64,000 nucleotides of DNA from assembly GCA_040901775.1 (NCBI GenBank), contig JBBDYF010000267.1, positions 6,936 through 70,935 of the forward strand. The letters run 5' to 3'. The stretch comes from CAYLLN01 sp040901775 (lineage in GTDB: Bacteria; Planctomycetota; Planctomycetia; Pirellulales; Pirellulaceae). Every line of letters starts with the position of its first letter. Within the stretch, counting starts at the first letter, position 1. The notes below the pieces were generated by a model. The model was not told the DNA's origin and searched no databases. It saw only the letters and a program-made list of their open reading frames with translations. Positions 8,207-18,197 of the stretch are shown here, piece by piece. The translations under genes were made by a program, and so were the position numbers.

Positions 8207-8570
8207 TGTTTCTCGACACTTCTGGGCTGCTGAACTTGCTCTCTCCGCGCGAAGTACATCATGCGCTGGCAGTTTCCTTATACCGTCAAAACGGACCCAG
8301 TTTCACACACAATCTCATTTTCGCTGAATTGATCGCTCTCGCTCAATCGCGCGGCGTACCTCGGGGGATTGTCCTACAATCGCTCAACGACTTACTCCTG
8401 ACGCCGTTGACACATGTCGTCTGGGTCGATGCGATATTGCACGCTCGTGCAGTGGATCTTCTAAAATCGCGCCCGCTAGCTTTGTCGTCATGCGCGAGCG
8501 GGGAATTCTCGCTGCGCTCACCAACGATCGCCACTTCGAGCAGGAAGGATTTCGGCGGCTGCTGACATAG
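8206..8570 (+). pseudogene. VapC-type PIN-domain toxin, disrupted by an internal deletion
   Basis: The start encodes MFLDTSGLLNLL (first catalytic Asp4) and FAELIALAQ (the conserved Glu), typical of PIN toxins. Translation then leaves the family frame after KSRP (about 8476). The family C-terminus continues in another frame from 8481: FVVMRERGILAALTND then RHFEQEGF, ending with TAG at 8568-8570. Intact relatives have about eight residues between these blocks, including the third catalytic Asp (DxxSLxD). These are missing, so a deletion of about 25 bp is inferred, not a single-base slip. The frame that does run on from the start ends at 8565 with an unrelated tail. No active nuclease is expected. 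Confidence 0.75.
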
Positions 8571-8595
8571 GTTCATGTCGCGGTTGTGAGCAATC

Positions 8596-8625
8596 AGCAT
8601 TGGCAAGGGCAGCATTGGCAAGGGA
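8596..8625. repeat. 15-bp tandem duplication ahead of ettA
   Basis: AGCATTGGCAAGGGC at 8596-8610 is followed directly by a copy differing in the last base (8611-8625). It lies in the 169-bp spacer between the broken toxin and ettA, which otherwise shows only a CT-rich stretch before the ettA start. Confidence 0.6.
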
Positions 8626-8739
8626 ACCTTCCGCCAGCGATTTACCCCCCTGCGGCAAATCGCCACCGGCCGGTAGATTGGGAGACATGGGCGCTCGTTG
8701 CCTGTCTGCTGTCTCTTGACCCCTGTCCGCTGGTCTGCC

Positions 8740-10413
<1,674 letters not shown>

Positions 10414-10431
10414 ACGTAGCGCTCAATAGTT

Positions 10432-11370
10432 GTGGTTGCTCGAAGACTGATCGACTTGGCCAGCAGTCCACGATGTCCGGCCGCGACGCTGTGGCCTAGA
10501 ATTGCTTTTATGGTGATTCTTGCGCTCACGCAGTTTGGAATCCTAATCGGTCTGCCAAGTTTGCTCTTGTGCGCCGGTTTGATGACTTTTCTGCTTGTGG
10601 CACCGCTGCCCCGACCCGACGGCCGAGCCAAAGTGGCGACCTCGAAAGTCTTCATCTTTGCGAGTTTGGCCTTCGCCGCTGTTTGGATTTGGCTGCGATT
10701 TGCTCTGCCGGGGATCGCTTGGATGTTTTTTCTAGGCGACAGAAACCACTGGTTCTACGACCATTCATCGACGGTGGCAGCGCTCGTTGCATTGCTCGTG
10801 AGTTGCGCCGCGTTTTTGCGGCCCACATTGGGAACTGCATCGCGGCGCTACGTTCGCTTTTTAACTTGGGCACCGCCGATTCTGCTAGTTGCGGCGGCGG
10901 CAGTCGCCGTGGATAGCACTCTCAGTCCCGTCCAAGGCCTCTCGGGGGAGTCGGCGGCTCAGAGCATACTCAATAGCAACGTGCCTGGAACCAACGCCAC
11001 GATGAGGTTGCAAGCACATACTGGCCCTCCGATGGACCCTGACACCCCAATCGACAACAAGTCATTTTGGATCGTGGATGGCGGCGAAAAGGTTGGTCTG
11101 ATCGTAGTAAGGCCGAATTCTCTTATTGGCTGGCAACACTCGCGCAGCCACAGGTTTAGCGATTCAACAGATATCCTCATCGACGCCCAAGTGTACGTGA
11201 AGCTTGGTGAGAACGAAAAGGCCCGCTACTGCCTGGAGCAGATTTTGAGCAATCTGCCCGGAACCCCCGCCGAAAAAGAGGCCCGCCGCCTCCTGACCAC
11301 AATTGACGCGAAAGATTCCAAACTTCAGAACCACCCAAATCTTCGCGGCACGGATAGGCCCAAACAATAG
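10432..11370 (+). CDS. Membrane protein with TPR-like C-terminus, function unknown
   Basis: The product is 312 residues from GTG 10432, or 286 from ATG 10510. Four hydrophobic segments are visible at about residues 25-57, 70-95, 108-128 and 143-160. They are followed by a soluble region with SPVQGLSGESAAQSILNSN and a TPR-like helix pair near the end (DAQVYVKLGENEKARYCLEQILSNLPGTPAEKEARRLL). The C-terminus probably lies in the periplasm-equivalent space or the cytoplasm; topology is not clear. It is convergent with the NHL gene, and three tandem REP units separate them. The family was not recognised. Confidence 0.6.
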   Translation: MVARRLIDLASSPRCPAATLWPRIAFMVILALTQFGILIGLPSLLLCAGLMTFLLVAPLPRPDGRAKVATSKVFIFASLAFAAVWIWLRFALPGIAWMFFLGDRNHWFYDHSSTVAALVALLVSCAAFLRPTLGTASRRYVRFLTWAPPILLVAAAAVAVDSTLSPVQGLSGESAAQSILNSNVPGTNATMRLQAHTGPPMDPDTPIDNKSFWIVDGGEKVGLIVVRPNSLIGWQHSRSHRFSDSTDILIDAQVYVKLGENEKARYCLEQILSNLPGTPAEKEARRLLTTIDAKDSKLQNHPNLRGTDRPKQ

Positions 11371-11382
11371 GACGACTCAAAG

Positions 11383-11401
11383 CCCTGACCAGTGGTCAGG
11401 G
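11383..11401. repeat. Hairpin downstream of the membrane-protein gene
   Basis: CCCTGACCA (11383-11391) and TGGTCAGGG (11393-11401) form a perfect 9-bp stem around a single G. It starts 13 bp after the upstream stop. There is no T run, so it may act as an mRNA-end hairpin. The centre GACCAnTGGTC is shared with the REP units just downstream. Confidence 0.65.
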
Positions 11402-11436
11402 TGCGCTGCGAGGAGCGGTCGAGAGCCGATCACCCC

Positions 11437-11547
11437 GACCACTGGTCGCGGCTATGCAGGCAATGAGCGGCGCGACCACTGGTCGCGGCTATGCAGGTAA
11501 TGATCCGCGCGACCACTGGTCGCGGCTATGCGGGCATTGCGGTTTCG
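11437..11547. repeat. Three tandem 37-bp REP-like units between convergent genes
   Basis: Units start at 11437, 11474 and 11511. Each contains GACCACTGGTCGCGGCTATG, whose first part is the near-perfect palindrome CGCGACCA-C-TGGTCGCG. The third unit ends eight bases before the stop codon of the NHL gene, which reads toward it. The position between two converging genes is typical of bacterial REP/BIME elements. Confidence 0.85.
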
Positions 11548-11554
11548 TCGGCAT

Positions 11555-12559
11555 TTACTTCACCCGCACCAGCTTCATGATTCGACCGGCGACGTTCCAG
11601 TCCTGGACGTAGAGGTTGCCATCCTTGTCCCAGTACGAGCCGTGGGTGCCGCTGAAGATGCCTTCGATCCACTGGTCTTGGGGAACGTTGAAGTTGACCC
11701 GCTTGGCCGGATCGGGGTTGTGGCCGAGGACGGCGATGATCGTGTTGCTCTTGTCGAGAATGACCAGCCGGCCGTGCAGGTCGGGCACCGAGACGTAGTC
11801 GCCCAAAATGGCGGCCGAGGTCGGCATGCCCAGCCCGGTGACGACTTCTTCGACGAAGTTGCCTTGCAGATCGTAATGCAGCAGGCGACCCTTGGGGGTG
11901 TGGTTGCGGTCGCAAATCAAGAGCCGCGGCGGCTCGTAGCGCGTGTCGAGGCACATGCCGTGGCAGGTGTTGAACTGCTTGAGGTCGTTCCCCTTCGACC
12001 CAAAATGCAGCAGATATTTGCCCGTCTGGTCGAACTTGAAGATGTAATTGCTGGCGTAGCCGTCGGCCAGGAAAATGTCGCCATTGGGCGCGACGGCGAT
12101 CGCCGTGGGATTGAACTTGGTGAGGTTCAGCCCCGATTCTTTCGGGAAGGGGAGCTTGAGGACGATCTCGCCGGTCTTGCTGTGGAACTTGATTCCCTCG
12201 GCGTTGTTGTTGCGGGCGCCGTAGATGAATTCCGCATCGCCCTCTTGGCGGATTTTGAGATCGTGGATGTTCGCATAGGCGTCGCCCACATACTCTTTGA
12301 TGACCTGGCCGTCGGGCGAGAAGACGACGACCCCCTTGTTCGCGCTGGTGAAGACATTCCCTTCCCGATCAACCACGACGCCGCCGTGCGTCGGCCCCAG
12401 GGCACTGGTTCCGTCCGGGCGCAGGCCCCAGCCGGGCACCGTGTCGAACGTCATCGAGCCGCAGCCCATCCGCACCGGTTGGGTTTTATCGGCGGCCGGC
12501 AGCGACAGCGCCGCGCAGAGTGCGATCGCAACGGCAAGAGCAGAGACACACCGATTCAT
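11555..12559 (-). CDS. Exported NHL-repeat beta-propeller protein
   Basis: The 334-residue protein has a signal peptide (residues 1-22, ending at AADK). NHL-type blades follow: GVVVDREGNVFTSANKGVVVF, IAVAPNGDIFLADGYASNYIFKFDQTGKYLLHFG and SYWDKDGNLYVQDWNVAGRI. The layout resembles the propeller of peptidyl-alpha-hydroxyglycine lyase and similar planctomycete proteins, but no catalytic function can be assigned. ATG 12559 follows GGAG at good spacing. A longer frame to 12706 was rejected because it crosses repeat-like DNA and lacks a ribosome-binding site. Confidence 0.85.
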   Translation of the reverse strand: MNRCVSALAVAIALCAALSLPAADKTQPVRMGCGSMTFDTVPGWGLRPDGTSALGPTHGGVVVDREGNVFTSANKGVVVFSPDGQVIKEYVGDAYANIHDLKIRQEGDAEFIYGARNNNAEGIKFHSKTGEIVLKLPFPKESGLNLTKFNPTAIAVAPNGDIFLADGYASNYIFKFDQTGKYLLHFGSKGNDLKQFNTCHGMCLDTRYEPPRLLICDRNHTPKGRLLHYDLQGNFVEEVVTGLGMPTSAAILGDYVSVPDLHGRLVILDKSNTIIAVLGHNPDPAKRVNFNVPQDQWIEGIFSGTHGSYWDKDGNLYVQDWNVAGRIMKLVRVK

Positions 12560-12800
12560 ACGCGATTCTCCTGGCGGTAAACCCTGGGGGCGACGCGACG
12601 TGAGACAAACCTGAGCGCCAGAGCAGTATCCACTCGCCTGGCAGGCAATGCAACCGTTTATCACCGGTCGCGGCGATGCGGAATTCGGCCACCAGGTAGC
12701 AGGCACGCTCAGGGTGCGATAGATTTCGCTACACTCATAGCCATCTGCCAGGAAGTTTTTCGCGCCGGCACTTCACCGCGCCACCCTCACGGATGAACGC

Positions 12801-15800
12801 ATGACTTCGCCCCTTCGCTCCGCGGTTTCTGCCTTTGGCGCAAGCGCCAAAGCGAAGCTTGCCAACCCGGCGGCGCGGGGCGAGCCGGAGGAGCAGCTTC
12901 GCGCGCCGCTGGAGGGCCTGCTGCTCGATCTGGCCGAACTGTGCCGAATTCCGCGGCAGTCCGTCGTGGCCGTCGGCGAATCGGCGCTGGCCGACCTGAA
13001 GACGCGCCCCGATTTCGCCGTCAGCGCCCGCGGCGTGCTCGTCGGCTTTATCGAGGTCAAAGCGCCCGGCAAAGGGGCCGACCCCCGGCGGTTCAAGGAC
13101 CGCCACGACCGCGAGCAGTGGGAAAAGCTGCAATCGCTGCCGAACTTGATCTATACCGACGGCAATGCGTTCAGCCTGTGGCGGAGTGGCGAATTGGCCA
13201 GCCCGATCGTCCGCCTGGTGGGCGACATCGAATCGTCGGGGGCCGAACTCGACGCGCCCCCCTCCTTGCTCAAGCTGCTGGACGACTTTTTCCAGTGGGA
13301 GCCGATTCCCCCGCGCGATGCCCGGCAACTCGCCACCACGGCGGCCCGCCTTTGCCGCCTGTTGCGCGACGAGGTTACCGAGCAACTCGCCGCCGGCAGC
13401 CCCGCCCTGACCGCCCTGGCCGCCGATTGGCGGAAGCTCCTTTTCCCCGACGCAAGCGACGAGCGCTTTGCCGACGGCTACGCCCAGGCCGTCACGTTCG
13501 GCCTGTTGATGGCCCGCGCCCAAGACATTCGCCTCCAGCCGGGCCTGGATCAGGTCGCGAAACAACTCGGCCGGACCAATTCGCTGATCGGTGCGGCCCT
13601 GCGTCTGTTGACCGACGACGCCGAAAACCAGGCCACGCTGAAAACCTCGCTGGGTACGCTCACTCGCGTGCTCGACGCGGTGCAGTGGTCCACGATCAGT
13701 AAGGACGATCCCGACGCCTGGCTCTATTTCTACGAGAACTTTCTGGAGGTTTACGACAACGCCCTCCGCAAACTGACCGGCTCGTACTATACGCCCCCCG
13801 AAGTGGTCGGCTCGATGGTCCGCCTGGCCGACGAAGCCCTCAAGAGCCGGTTCCACTTGCCCGCGGGCCTGGCCGCTCCGGCGGTGACGTTGGCCGATCC
13901 GGCGGTGGGGACCGGCACCTTCCTGTTGGGCACTTTGCGGCACATCGCCCAAAGCGTCGCGGCCGACGAGGGGCCGGGCGCGGTGCCCGAAGCAATTCGG
14001 GCCGCCATCGGCCGGCTCGTCGCCTTCGAGCTACAGCTTGGCCCCTTTGCCGTAGCCCAACTGCGCATTTTGGCCGAGCTGGTCGATCTGATCGGCGAGC
14101 CGCCGAAAACGCCGCTCCGGATGTACGTCACCGACACGCTGGGCAACCCCTACGCCGAGCAGGAATGGTTCCCGCAAATCCTCGGCCCGATCGCCGATTC
14201 GCGCCGCCTGGCCAACGAGATCAAGCGCCGCGAGAAAATCACCGTCGTCATCGGCAACCCGCCCTACAAAGAAAAGGCCAAGGGGCGCGGCAGTTGGGTC
14301 GAAGCGGGCGACGGCAAACAGCCATCGCTACTGGGTGCCTGGCTGCCGCCGCGGCAGTGGGGCGTCGGCACCCATGCCAAGCACCTGCGCAATCTGTACG
14401 TCTATTTCTGGCGGTGGGCCACCTGGAAGGTCTTCGATCAGAATCCCGACCAGAGTCAGGGAATCGTCTGCTTCATTACCGTCGCCGGGTTTCTCAACGG
14501 CCCCGGCTTTCAGAAGATGCGCGACGACCTGCGCCGCAAGTGCGACGAGATTTGGGTGATCGACTGCTCGCCCGAAGGGCACCAGCCGGAAGTGAACACG
14601 CGGATTTTCCAGGGGGTGCAGCAGCCGGTCTGCATCGTACTGGCGTCGCGCTCGGCGAAAAGGAAACCGGAGGACGTGCCGGCCAAAGTCCGCTATCGCG
14701 CCTTGCCGGCGGGCCATCGAACCGAGAAGTTCGCGGCCTTGGCCAAGGTGGCGCTCAAGAGCCGCGGCTGGATCGACTGTCCGACCGACTGGCGAGCGGC
14801 CTTTCTGCCCGAGGCGACGGGCGACTGGGCCGGCTATCCGGCGCTAACCGACCTGTTCCGCTACCACGGCAGTGGAGTGATGCCGGGGCGGACCTGGATC
14901 ATCGCCCCCGACGCCGAGTCGCTCGAGCGGCGGTGGCAGACGCTCATCAAGGCGCCGGCCGACAAGAAGGAGAAACTGTTTCATCCGCATTTGCAGGGCG
15001 ACCGGCACATCAATCGCGTCGTCATCAAGGGTTTGCCGGGTTACGAGGCGCGGCTGAAAACCATCGCTCAAGACCGAGAACCGTGCAATTCGCCGATTCG
15101 CTACGGTTTCCGGTCATTCGACCGGCAATGGATCATTCCGGATAACAGAGTCATTAACCGGGCGAATCCGGAGTTGTGGGAAGTTGCCTCCGACGCGCAG
15201 GTCTATCTGACCGCTCCGTCCGATCGCTCGCCCTCCTCTGGCCCAGCGTTGACGTTCACCGCTTTGATTCCAGACCTTCACCACTACGCAGGACGCGGCG
15301 GGCGCGCGATTCCACTTTGGGGCAATGCGGCGGCAACCGTCTCAAACGTCGCTCCGGGCCTGTTGCAACTGCTCGCCAAAAAGTATCGCAGACCGGTTCG
15401 CTCCGAAGACCTGTTGGCCTACATCGCCGCAGTTGCAGCCAATCCGGCCTATACCAAACGTTTCAAATCCGATCTGGTTCAGCCGGGGCTGCGCATTCCA
15501 ATCACCGCCAGTGCCAAGCGGTTTTTCGCCGCGGTCGAACTGGGCGAGACCATCATCTGGCTGCACACCTTCGGCGAGCGGTTTATTGATCCGCGAAAAC
15601 GCCGGCCTTCCTCGCCGCCGCGGCTGCCGGTGAAAGAAGGTCCGCGCATTCCCGCCGCAGGCGCGATTGCCGGCGACGCTATGCCCGACTCGATCGAGTA
15701 CGACGCCACCCGCCAGCGACTGCTCGTCGGCAAGGGCTACATCGAGCGCGTGACGCCCGCGATGTGGGCCTTTGAAGTCTCCGGCAAGCAGGTGCTCACG

Positions 15801-16115
15801 CAGTGGTTCAGTTACCGCAAGGCGAACCGCGAGCGGCCGATCATCGGCGACCGCCGGCCGCCGTCGAAGCTCGGCGATATCCAGCCCGACCGCTGGCTGT
15901 CCGAGTACACCAGCGAACTGCTCAGCGTGCTGCACGTCCTCGGCTGGCTGGTGCGCCTGGAGCCCGACCAGGCCAAGCTGCTCGATCAGATTTGCTCCGG
16001 GCCGACCATTCCCGCCGCCGAACTGCAAGCGGCCCTGGCAGCCCAACTCCCAGCCGAACCCGCGCCCCGCGGCACTTCGCCCGGCGGGCCTACGCAGCTT
16101 ACGTTTCTCGACTGA
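12801..16115 (+). CDS. Single-polypeptide restriction-modification enzyme (type IIG / ISP-like)
   Basis: The 1104-residue protein combines nuclease, methyltransferase and target-recognition parts. The N-terminal nuclease has the PD-(D/E)xK pattern: PD at 70-71 (DFAVSARGVLVG) and EVK at 85-87. An adenine-N6 methyltransferase follows, with motif I DPAVGTGTFLLG (about 366-377) and motif IV GNPPYKEK (about 485). The C-terminal 450 residues resemble the specificity domain of LlaBIII-type (ISP) enzymes. It lacks the helicase/translocase domain of true type ISP enzymes, so it is closer to type IIG/IIL proteins such as MmeI in organisation. It would both methylate and cut DNA at one target. No separate methylase or specificity gene is adjacent. 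Confidence 0.85.
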   Translation: MTSPLRSAVSAFGASAKAKLANPAARGEPEEQLRAPLEGLLLDLAELCRIPRQSVVAVGESALADLKTRPDFAVSARGVLVGFIEVKAPGKGADPRRFKDRHDREQWEKLQSLPNLIYTDGNAFSLWRSGELASPIVRLVGDIESSGAELDAPPSLLKLLDDFFQWEPIPPRDARQLATTAARLCRLLRDEVTEQLAAGSPALTALAADWRKLLFPDASDERFADGYAQAVTFGLLMARAQDIRLQPGLDQVAKQLGRTNSLIGAALRLLTDDAENQATLKTSLGTLTRVLDAVQWSTISKDDPDAWLYFYENFLEVYDNALRKLTGSYYTPPEVVGSMVRLADEALKSRFHLPAGLAAPAVTLADPAVGTGTFLLGTLRHIAQSVAADEGPGAVPEAIRAAIGRLVAFELQLGPFAVAQLRILAELVDLIGEPPKTPLRMYVTDTLGNPYAEQEWFPQILGPIADSRRLANEIKRREKITVVIGNPPYKEKAKGRGSWVEAGDGKQPSLLGAWLPPRQWGVGTHAKHLRNLYVYFWRWATWKVFDQNPDQSQGIVCFITVAGFLNGPGFQKMRDDLRRKCDEIWVIDCSPEGHQPEVNTRIFQGVQQPVCIVLASRSAKRKPEDVPAKVRYRALPAGHRTEKFAALAKVALKSRGWIDCPTDWRAAFLPEATGDWAGYPALTDLFRYHGSGVMPGRTWIIAPDAESLERRWQTLIKAPADKKEKLFHPHLQGDRHINRVVIKGLPGYEARLKTIAQDREPCNSPIRYGFRSFDRQWIIPDNRVINRANPELWEVASDAQVYLTAPSDRSPSSGPALTFTALIPDLHHYAGRGGRAIPLWGNAAATVSNVAPGLLQLLAKKYRRPVRSEDLLAYIAAVAANPAYTKRFKSDLVQPGLRIPITASAKRFFAAVELGETIIWLHTFGERFIDPRKRRPSSPPRLPVKEGPRIPAAGAIAGDAMPDSIEYDATRQRLLVGKGYIERVTPAMWAFEVSGKQVLTQWFSYRKANRERPIIGDRRPPSKLGDIQPDRWLSEYTSELLSVLHVLGWLVRLEPDQAKLLDQICSGPTIPAAELQAALAAQLPAEPAPRGTSPGGPTQLTFLD

Positions 16116-16399
16116 GCCCTTGGGTCAACACAAATGTCGGCTTGGTGTCCACCGGGCCATCCAAAATTCACATAATTATGCTTGGCGGGCAACCGGACTC
16201 TGCCGAATCGCTCGCAAGTCGTTACGGGACAATAGGTTGCAGCCACAATCCTGCCCGCCAGTCGCCTTGGCCAAGCGGCTTCCCGCGATAGGCGACGCCC
16301 GCGAAGTCGTGTCGCAGACTTAACTTATGGCGGACGGCGCTTAGAATTTGTCACGCTTATGATTTGTAACGTGAGACGATCTACTGGGCGGGTGCTGGC
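16116..16399. other. Leader region of csrA, no gene seen
   Basis: This is 284 bp between the restriction-modification gene and csrA. It contains several AT-richer patches near 16170-16185 and 16340-16375 that could hold the csrA promoter, but no convincing -35/-10 pair at proper spacing was found. No hairpin ending in T was seen after the upstream gene. Confidence 0.4.
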
Positions 16400-16618
16400 A
16401 TGCTTGTGCTATCAAGGAAGCGGGACGAGCGAATTGTGATTGGCGATAACATCGTCATCACCGTGGTGGACGTGCGCGGCGACAAGGTCCGCTTGGGCAT
16501 CGAAGCCCCTGTCGATATCCCCGTCCATCGCGAAGAAATTCTGAATGCCTTGCAGCGGGCCGCCACCGTTTCAAAGGACAAGGCGCCGCCGGCCGCCGAG
16601 CCTGGGCCGACCACGTAG
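16400..16618 (+). CDS. csrA: Carbon storage regulator CsrA
   Basis: CsrA is a small dimeric RNA-binding protein that blocks or protects ribosome-binding sites with GGA motifs. The 72-residue product shows the canonical start MLVLSRKRDERIVIGDNI, then VRLGIEAPVDIPVHREEI with the conserved RNA-contact region around Arg44. The C-terminal tail (AAEPGPTT) is Pro- and Ala-rich and longer than in Escherichia coli. It stands alone between a restriction-modification gene and a DUF1501 gene; no fliW, its usual protein antagonist, is visible. Confidence 0.95.
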   Translation: MLVLSRKRDERIVIGDNIVITVVDVRGDKVRLGIEAPVDIPVHREEILNALQRAATVSKDKAPPAAEPGPTT

Positions 16619-16724
16619 CCCCGGTTCGTTCAACAGCCAGCGCGCTTGTAATCCGCGCCGCGGCGTGCTACTTCTTAATCGCTGCCATACTCACCCGCAG
16701 GAACTGTCAACGATTGGGGCACAG

Positions 16725-18131
16725 ATGCGCAGCGGCTGCCGTCAACCGCCGATGGGCCGGCCCTCGCGCCGCCAAGTGTTACAAGCGGGCAGCCTGGGGC
16801 TGATGGGCCTGTCGCTGCCGCAATTGCTGGCCGGGCGCAGCGCCGCCGCGGAATCGGCAGAGCGTTCGTTCGGCCGGGCCAAAAGCTGCATCCTGCTATT
16901 CATGTGGGGCGGCCCGGCCCATCAAGACACCTGGGACATGAAGCCCGACGCCCCGGCCGAGATCCGCGGCGAATTCAAACCGATCGTCACCAACGTTCCC
17001 GGCTTGTCGATTTGCGAACACTTTCCGCAACTGGCCACGCGATGCGACAAGCTGGCGATCGTGCGCTCGATGACGCACAACAACGCCGACCACACGCCCA
17101 GCACGCACTTTCTATTGACCGGCCAACCGCCGCCGGTCAGCACCGACCGCCGGGCCCAGTGGCCGAGCATCGGGTCGGTGCTGTCCAGGCTCGAACGGGG
17201 CAGCGGAGTGCTGCCGCCCTATATTTCGTTTCGCCCGAAGCTCGAAAACGACGTTCCCCGCTTCGTCGAGCAGAGCCAGGGTCAATTCGGCGGCTGGCTG
17301 GGGCCGGTCCACGACCCGCTAACCATCGACCACGATCCCAACCGGGCCGACTATCGCGTGGCCGATCTCGCCTTGCACGAAGGGCTGACCCGGCAGCGGC
17401 TCGACCAGCGGCGCGAACTGCTCAAGCAGTTTGAGGGGCCGCTCGGCGGCGAAACAACGGCGGTCGCCGCGCACGAAAAAAACCTGCAGCGGGCCTACGA
17501 CCTGCTGACATCGGCCGCCGACGCCAAGGGGGCGTTCGATTTGTCGCAAGAGCCGGCGAAGCTGCGCGAGCGGTACGGCCTGAACCCGCACGGCCAATCG
17601 GTGTTGCAGGCCCGCCGGCTGGTCGAACGGGGAGTGCCGCTGGTCACCGTCTTTTGGCCCAGCGACGGCATAAAAAACGTCAGCGTCTATTGGGACACGC
17701 ACAGCCGCAATTTTATCGACCTGAAAGAGCGACTGATGCCGGTGGCCGACCAGGCGTTCTCGGCCCTGCTCGACGATTTGAGCGAGCGGGGGATGCTCGA
17801 CGAAACGCTGGTCGTCTGGACGGGCGAGTTCGGCCGAACGCCGCGCGTCGGCCAGCGCAACAGCGATGCCGGCGCGGGGGCCGACGGCCGCGACCACTGG
17901 CCCAACTGCTTTACCAGCGTGCTGGCCGGCGGCGGCACCAAGGGGGGCCTGGTGTACGGCAAGAGCGACAAAAACGCGGCCTATCCGGCAGCCGACCCGG
18001 TGTTGCCCGCCGATCTGGTCGCCACCGTTTATCACGCGCTGGGCGTCCCCGAAACGCAAACCCTCCCCGACCTGAACGGCCGCCCGGTATTCGTCCGGCC
18101 GGGCAAGGCGGTGGGGGACTTGCTGGAGTAG
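16725..18131 (+). CDS. DUF1501 family protein with Tat signal
   Basis: This 468-residue paralogue of the protein at 2045-3448 keeps the same landmarks: a twin-arginine signal SRRQVLQAGSLGLMGLSL (residues 14-31), MWGGPAHQDTWDMKPDAPAE, SMTHNNADHTPSTHF, and TGEFGRTPRVG. ATG 16725 was chosen because it is the first in-frame ATG close to the Tat motif; the frame is open much further upstream. DUF1501 proteins are alkaline-phosphatase-superfamily members of unknown substrate. The usual DUF1549/DUF1553 partner is absent. A 21-bp inverted-repeat element begins 15 bp after the stop. Confidence 0.9.
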   Translation: MRSGCRQPPMGRPSRRQVLQAGSLGLMGLSLPQLLAGRSAAAESAERSFGRAKSCILLFMWGGPAHQDTWDMKPDAPAEIRGEFKPIVTNVPGLSICEHFPQLATRCDKLAIVRSMTHNNADHTPSTHFLLTGQPPPVSTDRRAQWPSIGSVLSRLERGSGVLPPYISFRPKLENDVPRFVEQSQGQFGGWLGPVHDPLTIDHDPNRADYRVADLALHEGLTRQRLDQRRELLKQFEGPLGGETTAVAAHEKNLQRAYDLLTSAADAKGAFDLSQEPAKLRERYGLNPHGQSVLQARRLVERGVPLVTVFWPSDGIKNVSVYWDTHSRNFIDLKERLMPVADQAFSALLDDLSERGMLDETLVVWTGEFGRTPRVGQRNSDAGAGADGRDHWPNCFTSVLAGGGTKGGLVYGKSDKNAAYPAADPVLPADLVATVYHALGVPETQTLPDLNGRPVFVRPGKAVGDLLE

Positions 18132-18145
18132 ATAGCGGTCTTAGG

Positions 18146-18197
18146 TAGGTTATGCTTTAGCATAACGTTATAAGTTATTGAGGAGTTATGCTACGGG
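18146..18197 (+). repeat. Truncated copy of an inverted-repeat element
   Basis: The copy starts TAGGTTATGCTTTAGC at 18146 and matches the full element at 18982-19045 through GAGGAGTTATGCT. It then lacks 12 bases of the right arm (AAAGCATAACCT) before both copies resume with ACGGG. The copy contains GAGGAG and the ATG at 18188 that opens the next reading frame. Confidence 0.8.

Noticed and set aside
11437..11547. Tandem 37-bp units as a possible CRISPR array
   Set aside because: There are no unique spacers: the whole period is conserved, the palindrome is in the unit and no cas gene is near.
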